Part shown: positions 15,610 through 23,372 of the stretch, piece by piece | Position numbering within the stretch: position 1 is the first letter of the stretch | How the letters are laid out: the number at the start of each line of letters is the position of its first letter | Assembly (NCBI RefSeq): GCF_000258495.1 | Contig: NZ_AJLG01000027.1 | Location: 1 to 36,528 of the forward strand | Origin: Pedobacter agri PB92 | GTDB taxonomy: Bacteria; Bacteroidota; Bacteroidia; Sphingobacteriales; Sphingobacteriaceae | Direction of reading: 5' to 3' | Length of the DNA: 36,528 nt | The notes under the pieces: model-generated | What the model was told of the DNA's origin: nothing | The model's database searches: none | The model's input: only the letters and a program-made list of their open reading frames with translations | Program-made: the position numbers and the translations under genes

Positions 15610-16446
15610 TTAATAAGCGATTTGTTGCCTTGTTAGAATATCATTATTCTCCACACTACGATATAGGACAGCTATAGAACCTTTATTTCTAAGTTCTTGC
15701 TTTATCTGTTCTTCTTGTTGTGCATCAAAGTTCTTGCCGATCGTGACTTCAACGAGAGATTCAGGGGGATAGTATTTTTTCCTGTTAGCAGCTATCGCAT
15801 TACTTTCGTGAAAAGTACGAAGTCGATACTCATCCTCAAACTCCCATTTGGTTAGTTTATACATCACACGTAATGCGGCTTTAACTATAATATCTTGTAA
15901 CGGGTGAATTATTGGGAGTTCATTATCGTATATTACATCGCCACCCATTCCAATTTCACAACTCTCAATTAGAGTATCTGTATGGAAGCCATAGCAAATA
16001 CCTTTGTGGTGATCTCCATAGCATTCCCACATTTGTAAATTATTTACGTCCTTACACAAACTGAGTATGCCACTCTTTTCATTATAGCTTTCCCACTCAT
16101 ACTTAGCAAACTCTTCCATCTTAGCATCATCATTAAAAGTACGTTTGTGGTAGTGTTCCACATCCCTCTCAATAGCAATGTCGTTGAAGTTTGGGTGGTT
16201 GTTCTTCAAAACTCTTCTTATCCATTTTCTCTTTTCTTCATCGTTCATTAGATCATAACGCTCAGGTATCTTACAATCAAGTGGATCGTCAAAGTCAGAT
16301 GGTGCAGATAAGTAAAGTTCATTGTGAGTGAGGGTTCTATCGCTATTGGTGCTACCACCATTCCAGGAACGATACTTGTAAACTACGTCAGGCTTATCTA
16401 CAAGATGGAGTTGAGTGTAATCTATTTGCTGAATGTTATGTGCCAT
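15610..16446 (-). CDS. DUF2971 protein
   Basis: I prefer the ATG at 16444-16446 (278 residues) over a TTG four codons upstream. Family marks run through the protein: VVYKYRSWNG near the start, LTHNELYLSAPSDFDDPLDCK (about 40-60), ILSLCKDVNNLQMWECYGDHHKGICYGF (about 127-154) and KWEFEDEYRLR (about 200-210). DUF2971 proteins are common in defence islands and phage-related loci, but their activity is unknown to me. The gene stands alone: a terminator for the preceding gene lies within its leader, and non-coding DNA follows. Confidence 0.85.
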   Translation of the reverse strand: MAHNIQQIDYTQLHLVDKPDVVYKYRSWNGGSTNSDRTLTHNELYLSAPSDFDDPLDCKIPERYDLMNDEEKRKWIRRVLKNNHPNFNDIAIERDVEHYHKRTFNDDAKMEEFAKYEWESYNEKSGILSLCKDVNNLQMWECYGDHHKGICYGFHTDTLIESCEIGMGGDVIYDNELPIIHPLQDIIVKAALRVMYKLTKWEFEDEYRLRTFHESNAIAANRKKYYPPESLVEVTIGKNFDAQQEEQIKQELRNKGSIAVLYRSVENNDILTRQQIAY

Positions 16447-16462
16447 ATTGATTACCAAGTAT

Positions 16463-16492
16463 AATAAAAAAGAGCCATATTGCTATGGCTCT
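16463..16492 (-). terminator. Minus-strand intrinsic terminator
   Basis: AGAGCCATA/TATGGCTCT (16471-16479 and 16484-16492) is a perfect 9-bp stem with a 4-nt loop, and the minus strand reads into TTTTTTATTAT. It ends transcription of the 147-residue gene just before the DUF2971 gene. Confidence 0.8.
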
Positions 16493-16568
16493 AATTGTAT
16501 TGTCATTTACGCTGTAAGCCACTAAATGAGAGAGGGAGGGAATTAGGATGTACATGATCGCAACTAGT

Positions 16569-17012
16569 TTAGTGATAACCAATCATATCATCTTCCAAAC
16601 TCTTTGGTAGATAATAGATTGCGTCATCGTTTGGTGATGGTGCTGCTAGTCTAGCCATAAAAAAATAATCAACTTCAAGTATAAGTTCTTTATATAGCTC
16701 TTCACTAATATCAAAGTCGCCGAGAGACTTACCGCTATCCAAATGTAATTGTAGATGCATTAGGTCCTTATAGTTTGTGGCCAAATGCTGATCAACTTGT
16801 TTTAACTGACGATAGGAGACTTCAATATCGTTCAAGATATTTGGGTCGTAACCAATTTTTTCTGCATTTGAAATGCGTAATCGAATGTCAGGGTTGAGCA
16901 CTGTATAAAGGGCATTTGGATCAAACACTACTTCTTTCTTCCTGTGCTTTACTAATTTATATATTAGGATTAAGCTAGTTAGTGTAGCCATTGTTATAAT
17001 TACTATATCCAT
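16569..17012 (-). CDS. Uncharacterised single-pass membrane protein
   Basis: The 147-residue protein has one N-terminal hydrophobic helix (IVIITMATLTSLILIYKLV) followed by a basic stop-transfer stretch (KHRKKE) and a soluble helical, acidic domain (SYRQLKQVDQHLATNYKDLM, SEELYKELILEVDYFF). That topology would leave the bulk in the cytoplasm. No family recognised. It lies 55 bp after a gene for a secreted protein and has its own terminator. Confidence 0.6.
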   Translation of the reverse strand: MDIVIITMATLTSLILIYKLVKHRKKEVVFDPNALYTVLNPDIRLRISNAEKIGYDPNILNDIEVSYRQLKQVDQHLATNYKDLMHLQLHLDSGKSLGDFDISEELYKELILEVDYFFMARLAAPSPNDDAIYYLPKSLEDDMIGYH

Positions 17013-17067
17013 ATGAAGTGCTGTTTAAATGTGATCTTGACTTTAACCGTTTCAGTAGAATCGGCTA

Positions 17068-17562
17068 TTATTTCATTTGTATAGCTAAACCTAAATCTTC
17101 GAACCATATATTATAGTTAACTGGTTTGTCTTTATAAGGTGGTATTGTTACTGTTGCTGGAACATAATGCTTCTCAAAATCAGTGTTATATCCATCTAAC
17201 GGCCATTTACCTATAATATCCTTGAAACGGTCAGACATATTAGCTGTATAATACTCAACCATGGCTGGATATTCGTACCACTTCCCAGACTTGATTGCTT
17301 CCTTCCTTTTCTTTTTATCGGTTTCAACCACTTGCCCAAACATAGTAACCTTTAAGATGTATTTCGATGGATGGTCATTGACTCCGTAAATTATGAACTC
17401 GTTATAGAGATCTGTAGTTCCAATCAGTTTATAGACGAACATGCCATAAGGTGGCTTTTCCCAATCGCCCCATATATCATTTATACGTTTGTTATAGCTA
17501 AAGCTTTGGCTAAAGGCTGATATTGATACTCCAACCAATAACAGAGTTAGTAATCTTTTCAT
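17068..17562 (-). CDS. Secreted uncharacterised protein
   Basis: The 164-residue protein has a clear Sec signal peptide (KRLLTLLLVGVSISAFSQS, cleavage expected after about residue 19). The mature part is rich in Trp and Tyr (INDIWGDWEKPPYGMFVYKLIG, FIIYGVNDHPSKYILKV) and predicted mostly strands. No Cys or catalytic motif stands out and I recognise no family. It follows another exported protein by 4 bp, so the two form a pair that probably acts in the periplasm. Confidence 0.65.
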   Translation of the reverse strand: MKRLLTLLLVGVSISAFSQSFSYNKRINDIWGDWEKPPYGMFVYKLIGTTDLYNEFIIYGVNDHPSKYILKVTMFGQVVETDKKKRKEAIKSGKWYEYPAMVEYYTANMSDRFKDIIGKWPLDGYNTDFEKHYVPATVTIPPYKDKPVNYNIWFEDLGLAIQMK

Positions 17563-17566
17563 CAGC

Positions 17567-17944
17567 TTAGAAGTAGATATTAGTTAATAGTGGGGTTAGA
17601 TAAACTTTGTACTCAAACTGATCTGCAAAAGGATCATACGTTGATATACGAGTTGCAGTTATTGGTAGTGCTAGATTAGACCAGTATTCAGAGCTTATTG
17701 GTTTGTAGCTCACGATCTTGCTCACTCGGTTCGATGTCACTACCTTAATCCTATACTTTAATACAGCTTGGTTTGTTGGATTTACCGAGTAGGCTGTTAA
17801 AATCTGCGCTTCCTGATCTGACTGTTGTTGTTGGTTAGGATAACCGTTGCTCGATGGAATTGGATTAGGTACATAGACCACTTGAGAATGAACAGCGTAA
17901 CTACACAATAGTAGTGCGCAAATTGAGAGATACCTTTTAAGCAT
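17567..17944 (-). CDS. Secreted uncharacterised protein, Gln-rich after the signal
   Basis: The ATG at 17942-17944 starts a good signal peptide (LKRYLSICALLLCSYAVHSQ). The longer frame up to 18046 would put 34 extra residues ahead of it and is not used. The mature part of about 105 residues begins VVYVPNPIPSSNGYPNQQQQ and continues with predicted strands (VLKYRIKVVTSNRVSKIVSYK). The family is unknown. It is paired with the secreted protein 4 bp downstream. Just upstream lies a long inverted repeat (17987-18089). Confidence 0.65.
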   Translation of the reverse strand: MLKRYLSICALLLCSYAVHSQVVYVPNPIPSSNGYPNQQQQSDQEAQILTAYSVNPTNQAVLKYRIKVVTSNRVSKIVSYKPISSEYWSNLALPITATRISTYDPFADQFEYKVYLTPLLTNIYF

Positions 17945-18252
17945 ATAGATATAAGAGAAACTCAAACTGTCCCCTAGTTTGACGTTAAATGCAATAAGCG
18001 TTGGGACTGAACTTATTCCGCTACTGGAAACCCCTAGGAAGGTCATCGTAAACAGAATAGCCAGCCCAACGCTTATGGCGTGGGCATTTGGCTAACTCTG
18101 TCCTTGTTACGATTGATTGATTTCCTAGGTCTTCCAATACAAGAACTGAAGCTAAACGCTTATATCTTAATATGTAGTTGCTACTTTTTTTATTTCATTC
18201 CTCAAATCTAGTAAAGAGAAATGAATGTAGGTGCATTGCTGCACCTAATTTT
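17945..18252. other. Intergenic region with long hairpin
   Basis: This 308-bp stretch has no gene. It contains the large imperfect hairpin at 17987-18089 and a smaller perfect hairpin at 18228-18247. CCCCTAG occurs at 17971-17977 and 18031-18037. Confidence 0.5.
17987..18089. ncRNA. Candidate structured RNA: long bipartite inverted repeat
   Basis: ATAAGCGTTGGG (17994-18005) pairs perfectly with CCCAACGCTTAT (18065-18076). Outside it AAATGC (17987-17992) pairs with GCATTT (18084-18089) across an asymmetric internal loop. Together they give an 18-bp stem closing a loop of about 59 nt. It lies upstream of the secreted pair on their strand. A regulatory leader, an independent small RNA or a protein-binding palindrome would all fit. 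Confidence 0.4.
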
Positions 18253-18254
18253 TT
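18228..18254 (+). terminator. Hairpin with T run at 3' end of the 169-residue gene
   Basis: TAGGTGCA/TGCACCTA (18228-18235, 18240-18247) with loop TTGC is followed by ATTTTTT on the plus strand. There is no plus-strand gene upstream, so it may instead block antisense transcription or stabilise the 3' end of the minus-strand gene that stops at 18253. Confidence 0.45.
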
Positions 18255-18762
18255 ACGCAGCTTCCTTCTCGACTGTTGCAATGCTTACATAACCAGTTTC
18301 CCCCTCTACAATCCTGCGATAGTAGAAGTTATGCAAGCTTTCAGCAGGTAGATAGTTTATTCGGAGTGCGTATTCGATGCCAATGGTATTGTCATTTGAT
18401 TGCGTAAGTTGGTAGCACTCTCGAAGTAAGTTGTTGGTTAAGGCACTGCCAAACTTTTGTAAAGCTTCTTCGCCGAGGTCTATAAAGATATAGAAGGCTC
18501 CATTTTTTGGCGAGAGAGATAATGTAATATTCCAATGGTAACAAATGAACTCCTTTACCAAGTTTGTGTTCTGCTCGTTCTTGGTATGATCCATTAAAGC
18601 ATAGGTTCTAAATTTGGCAACATCAAAACGTTTAAGTAGCTCTGTTGCTGCATTGACCATTAACGTGTAAGCCTTCTCTACTTGTTGATTTACCTCTTGC
18701 ACATCAGTTGTGATGGCAACGTACTGTGTTTTGCCTGGCTTGGCTTTGGTTGGTGTCTTCAT
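18253..18762 (-). CDS. Uncharacterised element protein
   Basis: The 169-residue soluble protein has a basic N-terminus (KTPTKAKPGKTQ) followed by helices (VQEVNQQVEKAYTLMVNAATELLKRF) and predicted strands (FICYHWNITLSLSPKNGAFYIFIDLG, IGIEYALRINYLP). No catalytic motif is visible and I do not recognise the family. It follows the 164-residue gene after a terminator-like hairpin, so it is probably a separate or attenuated transcript. Both genes lie between the replication and cargo parts of the element. Confidence 0.6.
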   Translation of the reverse strand: MKTPTKAKPGKTQYVAITTDVQEVNQQVEKAYTLMVNAATELLKRFDVAKFRTYALMDHTKNEQNTNLVKEFICYHWNITLSLSPKNGAFYIFIDLGEEALQKFGSALTNNLLRECYQLTQSNDNTIGIEYALRINYLPAESLHNFYYRRIVEGETGYVSIATVEKEAA

Positions 18763-18784
18763 GTTGTAAGAATTAAAAAGTGGG

Positions 18785-18816
18785 TAAAAAGAAAAGGCAC
18801 CCTGTTAAGAGTGCCT
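18785..18816 (-). terminator. Minus-strand terminator after the 164-residue gene
   Basis: AGGCAC/GTGCCT (18795-18800, 18811-18816) with a 10-nt loop is followed on the minus strand by TTTTCTTTTT. The short stem makes it moderate in strength. Confidence 0.6.
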
Positions 18817-18872
18817 GTAAATTGTTTTGGTAAGAATGGGTTTGATGTGTCTGTTTTAAAAGGTATTGCGCT

Positions 18873-19367
18873 TTATGGTGCAACATAGTCAAGTACAGAA
18901 ATTCTTTCCTTTGGTTGGAAAGCTAGTACCTCTTTGTAGAAACTTGGAAAATCCTTAATCCTGTCACTTTCAAATGCGAAGGATGTGTGAAGTGACCTTT
19001 TAAACCACTTACGTATCTCTGCTTCAAATGGACAGTTGTGGAACTGGTACAACACTTCGTATTTTTCGAGGTAGTTACACCGAACATGGTAATAAAAGTG
19101 TGGTGTGTAGAATGTAAATAAGCCATCAGGATCGTACGGATCCACCTTACCATTAATTTCTACAATGGTTCGATCAAGTGGATCAGGGAGACTACTGTAC
19201 ATCTCTTTAAACCGCTTTAACAAATCATGGTATAGATATTCAATGCCCTCGTTGAGTGACTTCTGTAGTGGTAATGCTCTTCTAGCCAGCTTATAATTCT
19301 TTAGCACTGGTCTAGGCGGGTTATTTTCTATCTGATTTTGTAAGTTAGCCGCTTCAAATCGTTTCAT
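18873..19367 (-). CDS. Uncharacterised element protein
   Basis: The 164-residue protein has a basic helical start (LQNQIENNPPRPVLKNYKLARRALPLQK), an acidic middle (VEINGKVDPYDPDGLFTFY) and an aromatic region (HFYYHVRCNYLEKYEVLYQFHNC). No signal peptide, no membrane helix and no motif that I can tie to a family. It lies next to the putative replication control region and is transcribed away from the winged-helix gene, which suggests an accessory role for the element itself. Confidence 0.6.
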   Translation of the reverse strand: MKRFEAANLQNQIENNPPRPVLKNYKLARRALPLQKSLNEGIEYLYHDLLKRFKEMYSSLPDPLDRTIVEINGKVDPYDPDGLFTFYTPHFYYHVRCNYLEKYEVLYQFHNCPFEAEIRKWFKRSLHTSFAFESDRIKDFPSFYKEVLAFQPKERISVLDYVAP

Positions 19368-19934
19368 TTTCTTTGTTGTCAGGTTTCATTTCTTGATGAC
19401 TACTTTTTGTAAATCGAGTCTTTTATGTGGCTATAGCTTCGTTCTTATCTCTTTCACTTCACATCGAGAACCATGAGGGGGATGTATTCGGAACTACCTG
19501 CGCATGAATAGAATACATTTGATTTCGATTTAAAGGCACTGTTATTAAGGATAATAGACGTAACTTGCAACCTTTTAAAAGCAAGATAATAAGGTGACTA
19601 TCCGACTGACTTATAGAGCAAAGCACACGAAAGATTCTATGGGGGGCTAATTTCCTGTAACTGGTTTTACATTATTACTTTGATACGCTGAGAACTTTCA
19701 TTAGTAGTACTCCATAGGTCACTTTTTTCAAAACACCTTACTTGACGAGTACTATAACTATAATACTATATAAATAACCTTAGTTCCAGTACCTGTGAGG
19801 TCACTTTTCGCTTCCATTTATGCTGTACTTTTCGTATCTTTATGTGTCAGCTGTTCATCAGACTTACAGGAGATCAACCACCATTACATCCTTTATCTAG
19901 GATCGAGATCAGTATAGTCAAATGATAATGAACA
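19368..19934. other. Non-coding region upstream of the winged-helix gene, candidate origin
   Basis: 567 bp without a gene, between divergent transcription units. It contains AGGTCACTTTT twice (19716-19726, 19798-19808, 82 bp apart) around an AT-rich stretch (about 19748-19790, ACTATAACTATAATACTATA-like), a CTTGC/GCAAG inverted repeat (19564-19568, 19581-19585) and a G6 run at 19641-19646. A weak -7 box TATCTTTA lies near 19835-19842. The direct repeats flanking AT-rich DNA next to a Rep-like gene resemble an origin with iterons. Confidence 0.45.
19716..19808 (+). repeat. Pair of AGGTCACTTTT direct repeats
   Basis: Exact 11-bp copies at 19716-19726 and 19798-19808 lie in the same orientation and flank AT-rich DNA. 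They are possible binding sites for the tandem winged-helix protein encoded downstream. Confidence 0.5.
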
Positions 19935-20564
19935 ATGAATTATGTAGCTGGCCAGTTCGTGGCCTTACCCAGAATAACAAAGCTTAATGAGCTAAAAATA
20001 AGATATGTTGATATACTCACTTACACAGCATTAAAATCATTTAACGGTGAGGAAGGGTGCTTCCCCTCTTATGAATCAATTGCAGAAAGGGCTACCTGTT
20101 CCAGAAACTTTATAGTAGCCTCAATAAAACGACTGGAACGATCCGGACTTATTAATATAAGGAAAAATAGAAAGCGTGTAGTGAGAGATCGACTTCCTGT
20201 CAATGAGTACACATTTAAGCGGTATGATACATTCAATGCCATACCCTACGAGATATTTGATATTGACATTAATTTGTATGATAAGGCAATGCTTTTAGTT
20301 ATACAGCAGTTCTTTTATGAGGGCACTATAAGACCATTCTATACTTTAAATCGAATTGCATCCGAATTGGGGGTGTCAACTAAAATTGTTTATCAAAGAT
20401 TCCAGTCACTGGTCGACCTTGGTTACGTTACAAAGACCAAACAGTCAAAGAGAAGGTGGTCGTATGGAGACAAATATACCCTGAGTAACGAAGTAAAATG
20501 GATATGGGATAGTAGCAAAATGAATGTCAAAGGCATTTTTTCACCATTTCTACTTGTTGCATAA
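19935..20564 (+). CDS. Tandem winged-helix DNA-binding protein, candidate replication initiator
   Basis: The protein has 209 residues with two winged-helix units. The first (about 25-95) has LTYTALKSFNGEEGCFPSYE, SIAERATCSRNFIVASIKRLERSGLINI and a basic wing (RKNRKRVVRDR). The second (about 110-195) has FYTLNRIASELGVSTKIVYQRFQSLVDLGYV and another basic wing (KTKQSKRRWSYG). Two such domains in about 200 residues resemble the WH1-WH2 layout of Rep initiators, and the first resembles the HTH_36 domain of RepA-type proteins. It faces the helicase gene tail to tail, with copy C of the 53-nt element between. It could equally be a plain transcription regulator. Confidence 0.75.
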   Translation: MNYVAGQFVALPRITKLNELKIRYVDILTYTALKSFNGEEGCFPSYESIAERATCSRNFIVASIKRLERSGLINIRKNRKRVVRDRLPVNEYTFKRYDTFNAIPYEIFDIDINLYDKAMLLVIQQFFYEGTIRPFYTLNRIASELGVSTKIVYQRFQSLVDLGYVTKTKQSKRRWSYGDKYTLSNEVKWIWDSSKMNVKGIFSPFLLVA

Positions 20565-20571
20565 AGGACTT

Positions 20572-20624
20572 GCACATTTTTCAAGTTGGGGGTGTAATAA
20601 AACCCTTCACCCAATAAATTGTGC
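20572..20624. repeat. 53-nt hairpin element, copy C
   Basis: The ends GCACA/TGTGC pair, the flanking CTT/AAG adds three more pairs, and three T-A pairs follow a mismatch. G5 lies at offsets 17-21 and AATAAA at 25-30. Position 5/49 is A-T here but T-A in copy A, a compensatory change. It lies between the convergent winged-helix and helicase genes and could also end transcription. Confidence 0.8.
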
Positions 20625-20641
20625 AAGCCTACTCAACTTCA

Positions 20642-22609
20642 TTAGCTTTTCAGGTAAGGTTGTTCTCTCGTCGAGTTGATGCTGGATCGCTTTAGTTTGC
20701 GCTCCATGATGCGGTACATTCTAACAGAACGCTTTTTAGTTCCATCTGCATCCGTAAATATACTTTTATCATGTGTTGAATCATCCAAACTTGCTAGCTC
20801 TTTCTTCTTAAGTTCAACATGGCCAGTAAATGGCTCTATCCTGAAATAGGTCTCTATGTCTGTGGACTTGGCTGTTTTCTTTATTCCAAACTCATCATAC
20901 ACTTTTTGTAGTTTGACTTTGACTTCCGCAGTAGGGTAACTAATGCCAACCTTGAATAATCTACCAACTGCATCCACCAAACCATGATGGACAAGACCAT
21001 GTTCAATGTTATACTTTAGCAAAGCTCTCTCGATTGCAGATTTCTTATAGCCTAGTTCCTGTATTGTTACCATGGATAACTTCTCTTCAGCTTCGAATAT
21101 CAAAGGGAATCTTGCTTTAAGCTCCTTCCTAATGTTATTCCTACCATCTTCGTCACTTACAAAATGGTTTGAGATGATTTGCGCACAGCACCACTTTATG
21201 TTAGTAGTCGAATAACGATTCATAGTCTTCGAAATGGTTTCAAACTCTTCAGGTAGATACTCTTTATGTTCCTCTTGAACATCAAACAAACCTGAAAACT
21301 CATATGCTAGCGGGAGGGCAATTGGATGACCATAACACTGCTTCAATCTCCAACTGTATAAGTAATTGTCGAGCTTGAATGGGTCAAGTTCCTCTCTTGT
21401 GTTTAAAAGGTTTGCGTATGGAAGAAGTCGCTTCTTGCCTTCTTCATATATGTCAATTGCTACTTGGTTCGTTACCGTTTGCTGTAAATCATTCAATGCT
21501 TTATAACCCATGTAGGAGTACCCTAGAGCCGATAATGCATTATCTTCCAACTTCACTACTGCGTTTCGTTTGTTATTCAAGATATGAGTAGCAGTCCGAA
21601 GTCTATCTTTAGTTTCTTTGCTGTCTTTTGGTTGCCTAAACCTACCAAGTATCTGATAAACATCAGTATTTGGATCAAGCATTGTATGATCAGCAACGCT
21701 TAGGTCAGTCAGAAGCAATACATCAGGCATTTGCTCAAAACCTTCAATATCAAGTCCGTTGTAGAAGCTGCTTGTTAAGAAGTTGATTTTTGCTAGATTG
21801 GTAGTGTCTATCTTTGAATAGGCATTGGACACACCCTTCAGTTTGAAATCCTTGACTCCATCTTCGGAACAGTAGATGTTACACTCCTCTATCAAATTGT
21901 TGTTATCAATGAGAGCCTTTATACCGTTCAATGAATTGAAGAAAACAAACAACATTTCACCATCATACTGCTCTATATACTCTTTAAATGCAGCACCTAG
22001 GTTGTTAACACACTTCAGTTTGATTTGCTTTTTAATGTCTCGGATGTGATCCACTTTGATCATCTGAAAACCTTGTTCAGTGAGTTTAGGATGCGAAGGT
22101 CTAAAGGGTGTAGCAGAAATCATAGCTTTGTTTTTAAATTGGAAGAAGTTGTCTGCAAAGCTTGATATATTAACTCTGTATCCAACATCCGTGGTTACTT
22201 TGTGACTCTCATCACAAAGTACGAATACCTGATTAAATACATCATAGTCGCAATCTTTAAGGGCTTTAATGACCTTTCCAAGTCCTTCGGGTGTTGACAG
22301 GAACTTCATGTATTTGGACTTGTGTGACTTAATATACTTCTTCAATTTCTCTACAGTTACAGCTTCAGTAACCTCCTGAGTAAAATCTTCTTCGTAATGC
22401 TTTAAATGCTTGTTGGCAATCTGACTTTTATGCGGTAGGAGAATGATGCTATGTCGCTTAGCCTTAATCTCTGCATAGGTAGCTCCCCACCCAGTAATGA
22501 CTTTGTTGATTATAACATTGGCCGGGATAGGATTTAGCATAGGTTCATCAGAGAATCTCATAGCTGTAGTATTAATAGTATAGTCGTAATCTTTGAAAGG
22601 ATGTATCAT
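20642..22609 (-). CDS. SF2 helicase-like protein with lysine-less Walker A
   Basis: The protein has 655 residues. Helicase motifs are in order: motif I NKVITGWGATYAEI (35-48), with Ala43 where Walker A has Lys; STPEGLGKVIKAL (105-117); motif II LCDESHK (DESH 133-136); motif III MISATPFRP (SAT 165-167); and motif VI YQILGRFRQP (318-327). The C-terminal half is helical and unassigned. I recall a Bacteroidota mobile-element and phage helicase family with a GATY motif I, so the missing lysine is probably a family trait rather than damage. It lies 27 bp after the 202-residue gene on the same strand and opposite the winged-helix gene; replication of the excised element is the likely role. Confidence 0.82.
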   Translation of the reverse strand: MIHPFKDYDYTINTTAMRFSDEPMLNPIPANVIINKVITGWGATYAEIKAKRHSIILLPHKSQIANKHLKHYEEDFTQEVTEAVTVEKLKKYIKSHKSKYMKFLSTPEGLGKVIKALKDCDYDVFNQVFVLCDESHKVTTDVGYRVNISSFADNFFQFKNKAMISATPFRPSHPKLTEQGFQMIKVDHIRDIKKQIKLKCVNNLGAAFKEYIEQYDGEMLFVFFNSLNGIKALIDNNNLIEECNIYCSEDGVKDFKLKGVSNAYSKIDTTNLAKINFLTSSFYNGLDIEGFEQMPDVLLLTDLSVADHTMLDPNTDVYQILGRFRQPKDSKETKDRLRTATHILNNKRNAVVKLEDNALSALGYSYMGYKALNDLQQTVTNQVAIDIYEEGKKRLLPYANLLNTREELDPFKLDNYLYSWRLKQCYGHPIALPLAYEFSGLFDVQEEHKEYLPEEFETISKTMNRYSTTNIKWCCAQIISNHFVSDEDGRNNIRKELKARFPLIFEAEEKLSMVTIQELGYKKSAIERALLKYNIEHGLVHHGLVDAVGRLFKVGISYPTAEVKVKLQKVYDEFGIKKTAKSTDIETYFRIEPFTGHVELKKKELASLDDSTHDKSIFTDADGTKKRSVRMYRIMERKLKRSSINSTREQPYLKS

Positions 22610-22636
22610 TATCTTATCTGTTTGTTATGTTTAAGG

Positions 22637-23245
22637 TTACTTTTGATTTGGTAGGTTTTGTGCTTGAAGTGCCAATATTAACTCGTTTGTTGATTCGTAT
22701 TCTTCAAAAGCATTATCCTCCTGTCGAAGTATTGCTTGCATCACCTCGTCATTGATATCAATTTGGCTATTGATTGCTTCCGTGAGTTGGATATCAATAT
22801 CAGTACTTAAGGCGACTGCTTCTGCTAACTCTAAATCTGTTTCAGTTTCTTCAATTGTTCCAGATGGAAATGAAGTTAGGTCGTTAAGCAAGTCCCATGC
22901 AACGTAGAAAACTCTCTCGTTGTTTATCACAGTAACTTTAGCATCCATTACATGAATAGTGCTTTTTAATAGGTTGGTTTGCAGTTTGTGCTTAGGGCCT
23001 TTGGAGTGTTTACCTTCAAGTGATCGTAGTTGAATGGTAACATGGAAGTCCAAATCAAAGTTTTCACTTTGATGTTGTTTCCACAAGCACCTTGCAATCC
23101 TGCACTCGACTCCGGCAAGCACTTGCTTGGAAACATTCATTATTAAATAGTAACCCTGTCTTGGTGCAAGGTTAGTCATGTTAACAGGTTTCAGTAAGTC
23201 GTACTCACGCTGTTTTTGGTTGATCTCAAACTGGTTCTTTACCAT
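22637..23245 (-). CDS. Uncharacterised replication-module protein with acidic tail
   Basis: The 202-residue protein has a basic, strand-rich N-terminal part (about 28-125: GYYLIMNVSKQVLAGVECRI, FDLDFHVTIQLRSLEGKHSKG, ERVFYVAWDLL) and a very acidic C-terminal third (IEETETDLELAEAVALSTDI). That layout resembles single-strand-DNA-binding accessory proteins, but no OB-fold signature can be confirmed by eye. The stop lies 27 bp before the helicase start on the same strand, so they are probably co-expressed. The best guess is a helicase partner; the family is unknown to me. Confidence 0.65.
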   Translation of the reverse strand: MVKNQFEINQKQREYDLLKPVNMTNLAPRQGYYLIMNVSKQVLAGVECRIARCLWKQHQSENFDLDFHVTIQLRSLEGKHSKGPKHKLQTNLLKSTIHVMDAKVTVINNERVFYVAWDLLNDLTSFPSGTIEETETDLELAEAVALSTDIDIQLTEAINSQIDINDEVMQAILRQEDNAFEEYESTNELILALQAQNLPNQK

Positions 23246-23372
23246 TGTTTCTTATTGTTCAAATTCAACTACATTGTTGAATTACAATACAAAGGTGCAA
23301 CAGTGGTGAATCCTATAAGGCAATAGGTCTAGGCTGTTTTTACATTATTATATAGCCCTGTCAGTCAATGGT

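Noticed and set aside
17945..18046. Longer start for the Gln-rich secreted protein
   Set aside because: The added residues would precede a perfect signal peptide, and the DNA is part of the long hairpin region.
19623..19675. Possible further copy (GCACA, then G6 at offset 19)
   Set aside because: The 3' half does not pair and the core differs (CTAATT).
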